DNA from: Sulfurovum sp.
GTDB lineage: Bacteria; Campylobacterota; Campylobacteria; Campylobacterales; Sulfurovaceae
DNA: 64,000 nucleotides
Assembly (NCBI GenBank): GCA_024637255.1
Contig: JAGXFO010000020.1
Location: 9,070-73,069 of the forward strand
Direction: 5' to 3'
In this document: in pieces, positions 9,088 to 18,138 of the stretch
Position numbering within the stretch: the stretch's first letter is position 1
How the letters are laid out: each line of letters starts with the position of its first letter
The notes under the pieces: generated by a model
Told to the model about the DNA's origin: nothing
Database searches by the model: none
What the model saw: only the letters and a program-made list of their open reading frames with translations
Position numbers and translations under genes: made by a program

Positions 9088-10875
9088 ATGGATAATAAAA
9101 CCAAGATTGCAGGGATGGGATCTATCCTACATGCGCAGGGAGTCGCATTTCGTATGTGGGCTCCCCATGCAAAGCGAGTATCCGTTATCGGATCGTTCAA
9201 TGAATGGGATGGTAGCAAGCATCAGATGAAGTCTGAAGAAAACGGTTATTGGTACATCAATATCGCTGATGCCCATGCTGGAGATCAATATAAGTTCCTT
9301 CTTTCTACACCAAATGGAGATTTCGCGCGTATCGACCCCTATGCCAGGGAGGTGACCTCTTCAGTTGGAAATGCTATCGTCCACGATACACACTTTGACT
9401 GGCAGGGGGACGACTTTACACTTGTGCCATGGAATGAACTTGTAATCTATGAACTTCATGTCGGAACATTCAATGATGAGGAGGACGTTGTTCATCAGGG
9501 TGAATTTGCATCAATATCCGCACGCTTAGGACATTTGCAAAAACTCGGCGTCAATGCGATCCAGATTATGCCGGTGGGTGAATTTGCAGGCGAACGGTCA
9601 TGGGGTTATAATCCCGCCCATATCTTTTCTGCAGAAACTGACTATGGGGGTCCATTGGCATTTAAAAAGTTCATCAAGCGTGCCCATCAGGCTGGTATTG
9701 CAGTAATTCTGGACGTTGTTTACAATCACCTCGGCCCAAGTGACCTTGATCTTTGGCAGTTTGATGGCTGGAGCGAAAATGGTCGTGGAGGAATCTACTT
9801 CTACAACGATGACCGCGCGGTCACACCATGGGGGGAAACCCGTCCAGATTACGGACGTGGTGAGGTTCGTCAGTACCTCCTGGATAACGCTATGATGTGG
9901 CTCGAGGAGTATCACATAGACGGTATTCGCTTCGACTGCACCCAATTTATCCGTACCGTAGACGGTTCAAGCGTGCAGGATTTGCCAGAGGGATGGAGTC
10001 TGCTTCAATGGATCAATAGTCAAATTACACAGAAGTTTCCCGGACGGATCACGATTGCTGAGGATCTTCAAAACAACAGGTGGCTCACCAAAGAAGTCGG
10101 AGCAGGAGGGGCAGGTTTTGGCTCACAATGGGATGCTATGTTTGTCCATCCCATACGCCAAGCGGTGATCACACCAAAAGACGAGCAACGCTCACTTGCG
10201 GCTATCCGTGATGCCATCTACTATCGCTATAACGATGATGCTTTCGACCGGGTCATTTACAGCGAATCGCACGATGAGGTGGCAAATGGGAGGGCGCGAG
10301 TACCACAAGAGATCAACCCAAATGACCCAAAAGGGTGGTATGCACAAAAACGTTCAACATTAGCCGCTGCAATGGTTTTCACCTCCCCAGGTATCCCCAT
10401 GCTTTTTCAAGGTCAGGAGTTCCTCGAAGGAGGATCGTTCCGTGATACGATTCCCGTCGATTGGGATCAATGTGACGAGTTTCACGGCATTGTTAGGCTA
10501 TACCGCGATCTCATTGGACTGCGGTGTAATCACAACGGTTTCACACGCGGTTTGTGCGGACAATTCACTCAGGTCTATCACCTGAATGATGTACAAAATG
10601 TCATTGCTTTTCATCGCTGGGACAAAGGAGGTGCATCAGATGACGTTGTGATTGTCGCCAATTTCTTCCGTGATGCGCATGATAGCTACAGCATTGGCTT
10701 TCCGGCTGAAGGAAAGTGGAAACTTCGGTTTAACAGTGATTGGGAGGGGTATAGTGACGATTTTCAAAACCATCCAAGCTCAGACGTTCTCGCCGAACAA
10801 GGTGAGTATGATGGACTTCCCTATCATGCTATGGTTTCTATTGGTGCCTATAGTGTACTTATTTTTTCACAATAA
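9088..10875 (+). CDS. GH13 alpha-glucan enzyme (branching-enzyme-like)
   Basis: Cytoplasmic 595-residue glycoside hydrolase family 13 protein. An N-terminal CBM48-like beta domain (residues 15-105, FRMWAPHAKRVSVIGSFNEW) precedes the (beta/alpha)8 barrel. The catalytic residues are present: nucleophile Asp283 (IRFDCTQF), acid Glu325 (IAEDLQ) and Asp396 (SESHDE). The layout resembles 1,4-alpha-glucan branching enzymes and trehalohydrolases; the length is shorter than typical GlgB (over 620). No glycogen synthase, phosphorylase or trehalose gene is nearby in the window, so the exact reaction is open. The gene looks more GC-rich than its neighbours, which could mean transfer from another lineage. 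Confidence 0.8.
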   Translation: MDNKTKIAGMGSILHAQGVAFRMWAPHAKRVSVIGSFNEWDGSKHQMKSEENGYWYINIADAHAGDQYKFLLSTPNGDFARIDPYAREVTSSVGNAIVHDTHFDWQGDDFTLVPWNELVIYELHVGTFNDEEDVVHQGEFASISARLGHLQKLGVNAIQIMPVGEFAGERSWGYNPAHIFSAETDYGGPLAFKKFIKRAHQAGIAVILDVVYNHLGPSDLDLWQFDGWSENGRGGIYFYNDDRAVTPWGETRPDYGRGEVRQYLLDNAMMWLEEYHIDGIRFDCTQFIRTVDGSSVQDLPEGWSLLQWINSQITQKFPGRITIAEDLQNNRWLTKEVGAGGAGFGSQWDAMFVHPIRQAVITPKDEQRSLAAIRDAIYYRYNDDAFDRVIYSESHDEVANGRARVPQEINPNDPKGWYAQKRSTLAAAMVFTSPGIPMLFQGQEFLEGGSFRDTIPVDWDQCDEFHGIVRLYRDLIGLRCNHNGFTRGLCGQFTQVYHLNDVQNVIAFHRWDKGGASDDVVIVANFFRDAHDSYSIGFPAEGKWKLRFNSDWEGYSDDFQNHPSSDVLAEQGEYDGLPYHAMVSIGAYSVLIFSQ

Positions 10876-11098
10876 GTATTGGTAGATTATGTAATTTCCT
10901 TCTTTCTTAATGTGCTATATTTCAGCATAAAAAACCCTAGAATAACCCATTGTGATCAATGTGTCAATAGTGATACAAGAGTACTTCTTTTGTCATGACT
11001 TGCTATTAAGATTGATACATTAGAATATTGTTTAAAAAAGGTCACATAATGTTTTATAAATTGTATAAAATTTTTGTCCATAAAGTAGAATATATAAT
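10876..11098 (+). other. Intergenic region before the TRAP permease gene
   Basis: This 223-base AT-rich gap shows no coding potential. TATAAA at 11064-11069 and TATAAT at 11093-11098 are possible -10 boxes for the TRAP gene. If the second is used, the ATG at 11099 would lie upstream of the transcript start and the true start would be 11114. No terminator hairpin was recognised after the GH13 gene. Confidence 0.35.
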
Positions 11099-12976
11099 AT
11101 GAGATATATTTACATGACTTACGCGGACCATATTTCAAAATATGCAGGTTATTTGGCTGCACTCTTGGTGGTCGTTCTCTCTCTTCTGGTAGTCTATGAT
11201 GCAGCGATGCGTTATATGTTCTCCGCAGGCGCTATAGCACTGCAAGAGATAGAATGGCACTTGTTTGATGTCATCTTTTTATTGGGACTTACTTATGCGC
11301 TTAAGCATGACAAACATGTAAGAGTAGACATTTTTTTTGAACATTACACTAAGGATACTAAAGATATAGTACAGATACTCTCCATGCTACTTTTGGTCAT
11401 CCCTTTTTCTTTGGTCTTTTTAAATGATGCTCTGGATATGTTGACACAGAGTTTTTTACAAAATGAAATTTCGAGTGATCCTGGCGGTTTGACGCATCGT
11501 TATGTCATTAAGGGTGTGCTAGTATTTGCCTTTGTACTACTTATAGTACAGGCACTTTCTGAAATACTCAAAGCATACCATAGACTGGATGCTAAAAAGA
11601 CTTTAGGAAAAGTGATCTTGCTGTCCGCCGTGTTAGTATCTGTGGTCTATGCTACACATTTTGCAGACATAGCATTCTGGTTTGAGCCTGTGCTGTTGAT
11701 GTTTGTTGTGACGCTTGTACTCTTGATGGCAGGGTTCCAAGTGGCTTTTGTTTTTGCAGGGGTGGCACTGCTCTTTGCATTTATTTCTGACGAGGTAGGG
11801 CTGCATGCACTTGAGATGCTTCCTTATAGAACCTATGGCATCATGGATAATGCCACACTGATGGCAGTACCACTCTTCATCTTTATGGGGCTGATATTGG
11901 AGAAATCCAAGATGGCAGAAAGTTTGCTACTCTCCATGGGAAAACTCTTTGGTTCGGTGCGAGGCGGTTTGGCCATTTCTGTGGTGCTTGTGGGCGCTAT
12001 GCTGGCAGCCAGTACAGGTATAGTGGGGGCATCGGTGGTGATGCTTAGCCTTATCGCTCTTCCTTTGATGCTTAAGCATAAGTACAGCCCGGCATTAGCT
12101 TCGGGGTCTATAGCCGCGAGTGGTACATTGGGTCAGCTCATACCTCCTTCTGTGATACTTATTATACTGGGTGATCAGATGCACTTGTCTGTAGGCGATC
12201 TGTTTCGTGCAGCCGTAGTACCGGGGTTTTTGCTCATAGCACTTTACGTCATCTACATTTTGGTCATTTCATACTTCAATAAAGACATAGCTCCAGCCAT
12301 CGCCTCAGATGAACTCTATGCAGATATACTTAAAGAGGCACTCAAAGAAATCATTCCTCCGTTGTTGCTTATAGGGGTGGTGCTTGGGAGTATCTTTGCA
12401 GGTATTGCGTCACCTTCTGAGTCTGCTGCCATAGGTGTCTTAGGCGCGATGTTCCTTGCAATATGGAAAAGAAACTTCTCTTATGAGATGCTACGTTATG
12501 CTGCCATAGAGACAGTCAAGCTCACCGCCATTATATTTATGATACTTATAGGGGCAACTGCCTTTTCGCTGGTTTTCAACGAACTTGGTGGTGGAGACAT
12601 GGCAGTGGACTTTTTTGCAAATGATATGGCAGACAAATGGATGTTTATACTCATTGCGATGCTTCTCATTTTTGCTTTGGGGTTTTTCATAGACTTCATA
12701 GAGATAGCTTTTGTGGTCGTGCCTATCTTAGTGCCTATTGTTGCTTTGCTTGGTATAGACCCTATATGGTTCGCCATACTTATCGCTATGAACCTGCAAG
12801 CCTCTTTTCTTACACCGCCTTTTGGCTTTGCACTCTTCTACCTTAAAGGCGCAGCAGGCGATAAAGTGAGTACGGGAGCCATTTACAAAGGAGTGGTGCC
12901 GTTTATCTTATTGCAGATTGTGGCGTTGGGAATTATCATTTTGTTTCCTGAACTAATCTATCTATTTGGCAAATAA
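11099..12976 (+). CDS. TRAP transporter fused permease (DctQ-DctM)
   Basis: Inner-membrane protein of 625 residues fusing both TRAP permease subunits. Residues 1-160 are the DctQ part (four hydrophobic helices, with IEWHLFDVIFLLGL typical of DctQ). Residues 195-625 are DctM, with repeated Gly/Ala-rich helices, GTLGQLIPPS and the mirrored ASPSESAAIGVLGA. TRAP systems import organic acids with Na+ and normally need a periplasmic binding protein, DctP. None is encoded next to this gene, so the receptor is elsewhere or absent. The in-frame ATG at 11114 is an alternative start; neither start has a strong ribosome site. Confidence 0.9.
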   Translation: MRYIYMTYADHISKYAGYLAALLVVVLSLLVVYDAAMRYMFSAGAIALQEIEWHLFDVIFLLGLTYALKHDKHVRVDIFFEHYTKDTKDIVQILSMLLLVIPFSLVFLNDALDMLTQSFLQNEISSDPGGLTHRYVIKGVLVFAFVLLIVQALSEILKAYHRLDAKKTLGKVILLSAVLVSVVYATHFADIAFWFEPVLLMFVVTLVLLMAGFQVAFVFAGVALLFAFISDEVGLHALEMLPYRTYGIMDNATLMAVPLFIFMGLILEKSKMAESLLLSMGKLFGSVRGGLAISVVLVGAMLAASTGIVGASVVMLSLIALPLMLKHKYSPALASGSIAASGTLGQLIPPSVILIILGDQMHLSVGDLFRAAVVPGFLLIALYVIYILVISYFNKDIAPAIASDELYADILKEALKEIIPPLLLIGVVLGSIFAGIASPSESAAIGVLGAMFLAIWKRNFSYEMLRYAAIETVKLTAIIFMILIGATAFSLVFNELGGGDMAVDFFANDMADKWMFILIAMLLIFALGFFIDFIEIAFVVVPILVPIVALLGIDPIWFAILIAMNLQASFLTPPFGFALFYLKGAAGDKVSTGAIYKGVVPFILLQIVALGIIILFPELIYLFGK

Positions 12977-13021
12977 ATTCTGTTTTTAATGAAAGCCCTT
13001 TTGATTTTGACTGATAATCCA

Positions 13022-13027
13022 GTATAC
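13022..13027 (+). promoter_or_regulatory. Possible promoter of the GGDEF-EAL gene
   Basis: TTGACT about 17 bases upstream of TATACT, with the ATG 32 bases further on and GAGAGAAGG as a likely ribosome site. A reasonable sigma70-like match in the 82-base gap. Confidence 0.4.
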
Positions 13028-13058
13028 TGGGCAGACTAAAGATGAGAGAAGGTTTTCT

Positions 13059-15389
13059 GTGATGTATAAATATTCAAATATGCGTTTATTTATTGCTGTA
13101 GGATTGATTTCACTTGTGTGGGTAGCCATTTCTTATTTTACTATCTCATCACGGGTAAATGCATTGACTGAGCAGAAGTATGTTGAAGTTTCTAATAAAA
13201 TGAAAGATTTTTTAGAAGTTTTTATCAGTGAAAAAAAAGAAACCATGTCGCTTATTTCATTAATATTGTCATATGATTCTGAGATTCAAAAGGTGCTAAT
13301 GAATCAAAATGGTGATTTATTAGCGCTGAAAAATTACTTTGAACAATTCAAAAATCATGCACTGCTAGAAGACATTTGGATACAGATCATTAAATCTGAT
13401 GGAAAAAGTCTGTATCGGAGTTGGTCTCCTAAAAAAGGGGATGACCTTTCTGGTATCCGTCTTGATGTTGCAAGAATCATCAAAGAGCCAAAGAGTATCA
13501 ATTCAATTAGTGTGGGAAAATTTGACTTTACTTTTAAAAGCATGATCCCTGCTTATAGTAATGGTATCTTCATCGGTGTTGTCGAGACACTTTCTAAGTT
13601 CGATTCAATTGCTTTTAAAATGCAGGAGAAGGGTTTGGATACCCTTGCGCTTGTAGATAAGTCTTATAAGGCACAACTTCAATTTTCTTTTACAAATTTT
13701 TTTGTGAATGACTTTTATGTAGCCAATATAAACGCTAAAAAAGAACTGATGCAGTTTATTGAACAAAAAGGGGTCGAATGTTTTCTTAGCGGCAAAGATT
13801 ATTATCTTGCTACAGATATCAATAAACTTATTTCCGTTTTTTACCTTAATGATATTAACAATAATCCTATGAGCTATTTTCTTCTTTTTCATGATTTGAA
13901 TCATATTGACTTAAGCGGTATACACGATATGCGAGACAGACTTATCCTGATCGATACACTGATACTTATCTTGCTTATGGGCAGTTTTTATTATTTGTAT
14001 GTAAAACGTTATAAAGTGTTTATGGTGAAGCTTAATAAAAAATTAGAATATGAAGTTACCCTAAAAACAATCGAACTGGAAGAACAGAACAAAAAATTGA
14101 ATCATCTCGCTAATCATGATGTACTTACATCGCTACCCAATCGGCTTCTCTTTTTAGATCGCCTAGAGCAAAGCATAAAACTGGCTAAACGGCATAACAC
14201 TCAGGTGAGTGTATTATTTCTCGATCTCGATCGATTTAAAGAGATTAACGACACCTACGGACATGAATCAGGAGATAAGCTTTTAATAGAAATAACGCGT
14301 AGACTTGAGCTCTGCGTCAGGGAATATGACACTATTGCGAGACTTGGAGGAGATGAGTTTACTATTATAATAGAAGGCTCTGAGAACAAAAAAATAGTTG
14401 ATATTCTACAAAATATTATTGATAAAATTAAAGATCCAGTTTTTATTAATGGAAATACTTTGTATACGACATTTAGTATAGGTATCAGCAGTTTTCCAGA
14501 AGATGGGGATAGTACCGAGATACTCCTTCGTAATGCAGATACTGCAATGTATAAAGCCAAGGAGCATGGCCGCAACACTTATGCTTTTTATAATGAAGCT
14601 ATGTCCTTAGAGGCCTTTAAAAGAGTGGCCATGGAAACGGATCTGAGACATGCTATCGATCATGGTAGTTTCCAGGCGTATTATCAACCGAAAATGAATG
14701 CATTAACAGGCAAAGTCATAGGTATGGAAGCTTTAATTCGATGGAATCATGAAACACTCGGTTGGATACACCCTGATGAGTTTATCCCGCTGGCTGAAGA
14801 AATAGGCCTCATCGCGAAGATAGATAAATGGATGATGGAAGAAGCTATGATGACCGCTTTATCATGGCAAAAAGAGGGGCTTTGCATCGGCAAACTCTCT
14901 TTAAATATATCAATGAATGAGATTGAAGATAAAAACTTTGTAGAGTATGTCAAGGAGATTGTTCACAAGACAGCGTTCAGCCCCGAGCTTCTTGAACTTG
15001 AAGTAACCGAAAGCCAGATTATGAAAAATCCAAAATCAACGATAAGTATGCTTAATGATGTTAAGGCACTAGGAGTTAGTATTGCAATTGATGATTTTGG
15101 AACCGGACATTCTTCACTCTCATCCCTTAAAAGTCTGCCCATAGATCAACTTAAGATTGATAAAAGTTTCATCCAGAACATTCCCAACGACAAAGATGAT
15201 ATGGCAATTGTCAAAACAATTATCGTTTTAGCACATAGTTTAAAACTTGATCTTATCGCCGAAGGTGTGGAGACCATTGAACAAAAAGATTTTCTGGTTG
15301 AGGCCGGATGTCATAATATACAAGGATTTTATTATTCCAAACCGCTTCCTGCGGATGCCTATAGAGATTTTTTAATTGAGCACTCTTAG
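13059..15389 (+). CDS. Membrane sensor GGDEF-EAL cyclic-di-GMP enzyme
   Basis: A 776-residue bifunctional signalling protein. A transmembrane helix at residues 8-29 and a second at about 292-314 flank a periplasmic sensor region of roughly 260 residues that may be a CACHE-type domain. A short coiled coil leads to the GGDEF domain, whose active-site motif GGDEF is at residues 430-434. An RxxD inhibitory site (REYD, 421-424) lies exactly five residues upstream, so product inhibition is expected. The EAL motif is at 557-559, with NIS, ELEVTES and DDFGTGHSSL also intact, so phosphodiesterase activity is plausible. It probably controls surface attachment or motility in response to an external signal. 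The pseudouridine synthase gene follows after 29 bases. Confidence 0.92.
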   Translation: MMYKYSNMRLFIAVGLISLVWVAISYFTISSRVNALTEQKYVEVSNKMKDFLEVFISEKKETMSLISLILSYDSEIQKVLMNQNGDLLALKNYFEQFKNHALLEDIWIQIIKSDGKSLYRSWSPKKGDDLSGIRLDVARIIKEPKSINSISVGKFDFTFKSMIPAYSNGIFIGVVETLSKFDSIAFKMQEKGLDTLALVDKSYKAQLQFSFTNFFVNDFYVANINAKKELMQFIEQKGVECFLSGKDYYLATDINKLISVFYLNDINNNPMSYFLLFHDLNHIDLSGIHDMRDRLILIDTLILILLMGSFYYLYVKRYKVFMVKLNKKLEYEVTLKTIELEEQNKKLNHLANHDVLTSLPNRLLFLDRLEQSIKLAKRHNTQVSVLFLDLDRFKEINDTYGHESGDKLLIEITRRLELCVREYDTIARLGGDEFTIIIEGSENKKIVDILQNIIDKIKDPVFINGNTLYTTFSIGISSFPEDGDSTEILLRNADTAMYKAKEHGRNTYAFYNEAMSLEAFKRVAMETDLRHAIDHGSFQAYYQPKMNALTGKVIGMEALIRWNHETLGWIHPDEFIPLAEEIGLIAKIDKWMMEEAMMTALSWQKEGLCIGKLSLNISMNEIEDKNFVEYVKEIVHKTAFSPELLELEVTESQIMKNPKSTISMLNDVKALGVSIAIDDFGTGHSSLSSLKSLPIDQLKIDKSFIQNIPNDKDDMAIVKTIIVLAHSLKLDLIAEGVETIEQKDFLVEAGCHNIQGFYYSKPLPADAYRDFLIEHS

Positions 15390-15418
15390 GTGTGTACTTT
15401 AGCAGATGGGAGATGAAT

Positions 15419-16114
15419 ATGCCAATACAAAATAGTTATAAAAGAATAGATGCACACCTCTCAAGTCTTGGGTACTGTTCAAGAAGTGAAGCGAAAAGAT
15501 TTTTGAAAATGTTCGATGTGCAGGTTGATGCTGTAAGGATTTTTGATGTGAGTAAAAAAGCTTATCATCATGCCCTAAGCGTGGAGGGCGAAGCGCTTGA
15601 TCCTGAAGATCTGCTTATTTTGATGCATAAACCCGCTGGCGTCATTTGTTCTCATGACGACGCTGGAGCACTTATTTACGGACTGCTTCCGCAGAGATAT
15701 CAAAGAAGAAACCCGAAAGTATCAACCATCGGAAGATTGGATGCAGATACGACGGGAGCCATACTGTTGACCAATGACGGAGCGCTAAATCACAAGCTCA
15801 GCAGCCCAAAGAGTGATGTCTCCAAGGTATATGATGTAACGCTTGCCCAGGCGCTCAAGGGAGATGAAGCCGAAATATTTGCCAAGGGAGAACTTCTCCT
15901 GCATGGCGAAACAAAGCCGCTGCTTTCTGCAAAAATGGAAGTGCTTTCATCTACACATGTCAGACTTGAGATATGTGAAGGAAAATACCATCAGGTAAAG
16001 CGAATGTTTGGAGCCATGGGCAATAAAGTGCTGACACTGCACAGGGTAAGTTTTGGGGAGTACAGTGTAGAGGATCTTGAGGTTGGCAAATATAGACTTC
16101 TGGACCTTTCTTGA
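15419..16114 (+). CDS. RsuA-family 16S rRNA pseudouridine synthase
   Basis: Predicted to make a pseudouridine in 16S rRNA (position 516 in E. coli). An N-terminal S4 RNA-binding domain (residues 6-50, RIDAHLSSLGYCSRSEAKRF) precedes the synthase domain with the catalytic Asp in GRLDADTTGAILLTNDG. KYHQVKRMFGAMGNKV is the typical family segment near the C-terminus. I chose the third in-frame candidate start, the ATG at 15419, because GGGAG sits six bases before it. The candidates at 15392 (GTG) and 15413 are less well placed. About 231 residues, normal for RsuA. Confidence 0.85.
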   Translation: MPIQNSYKRIDAHLSSLGYCSRSEAKRFLKMFDVQVDAVRIFDVSKKAYHHALSVEGEALDPEDLLILMHKPAGVICSHDDAGALIYGLLPQRYQRRNPKVSTIGRLDADTTGAILLTNDGALNHKLSSPKSDVSKVYDVTLAQALKGDEAEIFAKGELLLHGETKPLLSAKMEVLSSTHVRLEICEGKYHQVKRMFGAMGNKVLTLHRVSFGEYSVEDLEVGKYRLLDLS

Positions 16115-16120
16115 AGGAAT

Positions 16121-16302
16121 ATGTATAGCGAAAACGAAAAACACTCCTTTCATTTTCATGAAGGGGCTATATTTGGAAATATCATTTTAGCAGACGAGAT
16201 CAATCGTGCTCCTGAAAAAGTGCAGTCAGCCATGCTTGAGGCTATGGAAGAAAAATAGGTGACCGTTGCAGGAGAAACACACAAGCTACCTAAACTGTTT
16301 AG
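16121..16302 (+). pseudogene. MoxR-family AAA ATPase fragment with in-frame stop
   Basis: A remnant of the central part of a MoxR AAA+ ATPase. The reading frame from 16121 carries the Walker B region ADEINRAPEKVQSAMLEAME, a hallmark of MoxR proteins, then hits a TAG at 16256-16258 exactly where the family has Gln in ERQVTI-type segments. The same frame continues past the stop as VTVAGETHKLPKLF, still matching MoxR. The Walker A part and the C-terminal lid are missing on either side. The fragment ends at the corA 3' end. It is about 60 codons against some 310 for an intact gene, so it is a dead relic. Confidence 0.85.
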
Positions 16303-17370
16303 TCAGAGCCACTTCTTCTTTTTAAAATAAGTAAGCAATCCAATGGTCACAGCTATAAATACTACCCATAACGCAGGATAGGCCCATTTCCATTTGAGTT
16401 CAGGCATATATTCAAAGTTCATCCCGTAGATTCCTGCAAGGAAAGTCAAAGGGATGAAAATGGAAGCAAACACGGTCAATACTTTCATGACTTCATTCAT
16501 TTTGTTACTGATACTGGAGACATAGATATCCAGTAAGCCAGAGAGTATATCTCTGTATGATTCGATAGATTCAGCTACACGTATTGTATGATCAGACACA
16601 TCCCTAAGGTAAATATACGTTTTTTCGTGTATCAACTCAGTATCGCTGCGAAGCATTCCGGCCACCAATTCTCTTAATGGAGAAATGTTTCTTCTGATGC
16701 TGATTATTTCCCTTTTGAGTCTTTGTATCATATTGAGTGTATCCGGGCTTGGTTCAGAGGTCAGTAGGTTATCTTCGATTACCGTGATAGCATCATCTAA
16801 GTTATCAATTAAAATAAAATTCATGTCAACAATAGTATCCAAAATTGCATAGGCAAGGTAATCTGAACGGGAAGTTCTAAAACGATTTTTAGTGCTTTTG
16901 ATCCGTTGTACAACAGGCTGAATAATGTTGTCCACCTTTTCTTTGAACATGAAAACAAAATTTTTAAGCACCAAAAGACTTATTTGTTCATAGGCAACAG
17001 AAAACACCTCATTTTCAGACAAAAGCGATTTGAGTACAATGTAAAGATAGTCATCATACTCTTCAAATTTAGGTCTTTGATGTGTATTGAGTATATCTTC
17101 AAGTACAAGCTGGTGTATATCAAATAATGCACCAATTTTCTCAACGATTTCTACATTTGCTAGACCTTCGATGATGACCCATGTGATAGTATCAGTGTCT
17201 TTATATTTTAGAATATCATCTACAGATTCAATCTGTATTTCTTCAAAATTCTCTTGATCGTAATCAATGAGAGTCATTTTTGTTTCAGTGTGGTGAACTT
17301 CGCCTACGTGAATAAGCGAACCAGGAGGCAGACCTAATTTTTGTGAAGCATTGCTTAGAGATTGATTCAT
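16303..17370 (-). CDS. corA: CorA magnesium/cobalt transporter
   Basis: Pentameric inner-membrane channel for Mg2+ (and Co2+/Ni2+). A long cytoplasmic domain of about 290 residues is followed by two C-terminal transmembrane helices. The signature YGMNFEYMPE follows the first helix (FASIFIPLTFLAGIYGMN), and the protein ends in a basic tail (FKKKKWL). The length of 355 residues is normal. It is flanked on both sides by gene relics (MoxR and cytidine-deaminase-like). The window encodes a second Mg2+ transporter, mgtE, at 35483. Confidence 0.93.
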   Translation of the reverse strand: MNQSLSNASQKLGLPPGSLIHVGEVHHTETKMTLIDYDQENFEEIQIESVDDILKYKDTDTITWVIIEGLANVEIVEKIGALFDIHQLVLEDILNTHQRPKFEEYDDYLYIVLKSLLSENEVFSVAYEQISLLVLKNFVFMFKEKVDNIIQPVVQRIKSTKNRFRTSRSDYLAYAILDTIVDMNFILIDNLDDAITVIEDNLLTSEPSPDTLNMIQRLKREIISIRRNISPLRELVAGMLRSDTELIHEKTYIYLRDVSDHTIRVAESIESYRDILSGLLDIYVSSISNKMNEVMKVLTVFASIFIPLTFLAGIYGMNFEYMPELKWKWAYPALWVVFIAVTIGLLTYFKKKKWL

Positions 17371-17508
17371 GTATTCCTGCCCAAGAGAGATTTAACTAAA
17401 AAATTGACTTAAGAATAATCTTTTCCCAGCCAGCTTATATGTAAATTTCATATATATCATTGTATCTGGATTTTCTTTGTTTTCATAAACAGATACAAGA
17501 GAAGCGAT

Positions 17509-17673
17509 TTACCGGGTGCTTGGTTTCCAACGCATAGGTAAAAGTTCGTCAAGCGTCATATATTTTTCTCTAGAGAGATAGACTTTTGTCTTTATATTCT
17601 TGTTGTCGACTTGAAATAGCAGTTCTCTGCATCTGCCGCATGCCGCATCGATATTGATTCCGGTGTATAGATT
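17509..17673 (-). pseudogene. Cytidine-deaminase-like remnant
   Basis: The 380-base gap upstream of corA holds an open minus-strand segment of about 54 codons ending in TAA at 17511-17509 and preceded by an in-frame TGA. It reads YTGINIDAACGRCRELLF, then TKVYLSREKYMTLDELLP and MRWKP. CGRCREL is the second zinc motif of cytidine/blasticidin-S deaminases. YTGINIDAAC resembles the strand before the first zinc motif, so the roughly 40 residues that normally separate them seem deleted and the first zinc motif with the catalytic Glu is gone. The rest of the gap shows nothing recognisable. Confidence 0.65.
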
Positions 17674-17750
17674 TCATAGCAACAGTATATCAAAATATTT
17701 ATATCGTTTGAAAAAGAAGAAAACAGTTAGCTTTATTGTAAAATACCAAC

Positions 17751-17969
17751 ATGGAACAAAATATAAGAATAGAATTTAAACAAAGCACTGTAGAGAACCT
17801 TCGTGCATTCTCAGAGATACTAGACAAGGGTATCAACACTATGCTCGAAGAGGCATTGGAGCAGTACTTCGTGTCGGAGCAGCAAAAGCTCATGGAGAAA
17901 AACCAGCAGGATGACAATGCTATGACCAATCTGGATTTTGATGAGTTTTGGAGTGACATGGACTTGTAA
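17751..17969 (+). CDS. Small protein, possibly ribbon-helix-helix
   Basis: A 72-residue acidic protein of unknown function. The first 40 residues have a predicted strand (NIRIEFKQ) followed by two helices (TVENLRAFSEILDKGINTML and EEALEQYF), a pattern compatible with a ribbon-helix-helix DNA-binding fold such as an antitoxin. The acidic C-terminus (LDFDEFWSDMDL) could bind a partner. No toxin gene is adjacent. The ribosome site is weak (no clear GGAG before the ATG). The call rests on pattern only. Confidence 0.5.
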   Translation: MEQNIRIEFKQSTVENLRAFSEILDKGINTMLEEALEQYFVSEQQKLMEKNQQDDNAMTNLDFDEFWSDMDL

Positions 17970-17987
17970 TAAATATTGGATGCTAAA

Positions 17988-18001
17988 GTACAACTTTGTA
18001 C
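17988..18001. repeat. Inverted repeat GTACAA-CT-TTGTAC
   Basis: Two perfect 6-base arms around a 2-base spacer, 19 bases after the stop of the small protein gene and 138 bases before the thioredoxin-like gene. It could be an operator for a dimeric regulator. There is no T-run to make it a terminator. Confidence 0.35.
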
Positions 18002-18138
18002 AACATGGGATAAAGATATTTATAAATATAATAGAGCTTTTCCAAAGGCCGTTAGTATGTGAGAAACACACACACATCCTTTAAATACTTACTAGCACTT
18101 GTGCACAACAACCCGAACATATACCCAGAAAGCTGAAT

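Noticed and set aside
10945..10975. A possible Crp-like site (TTGTGATCAATGTGTCAA) upstream of the TRAP gene
   Set aside because: The two halves do not form a proper inverted repeat around a constant spacer.
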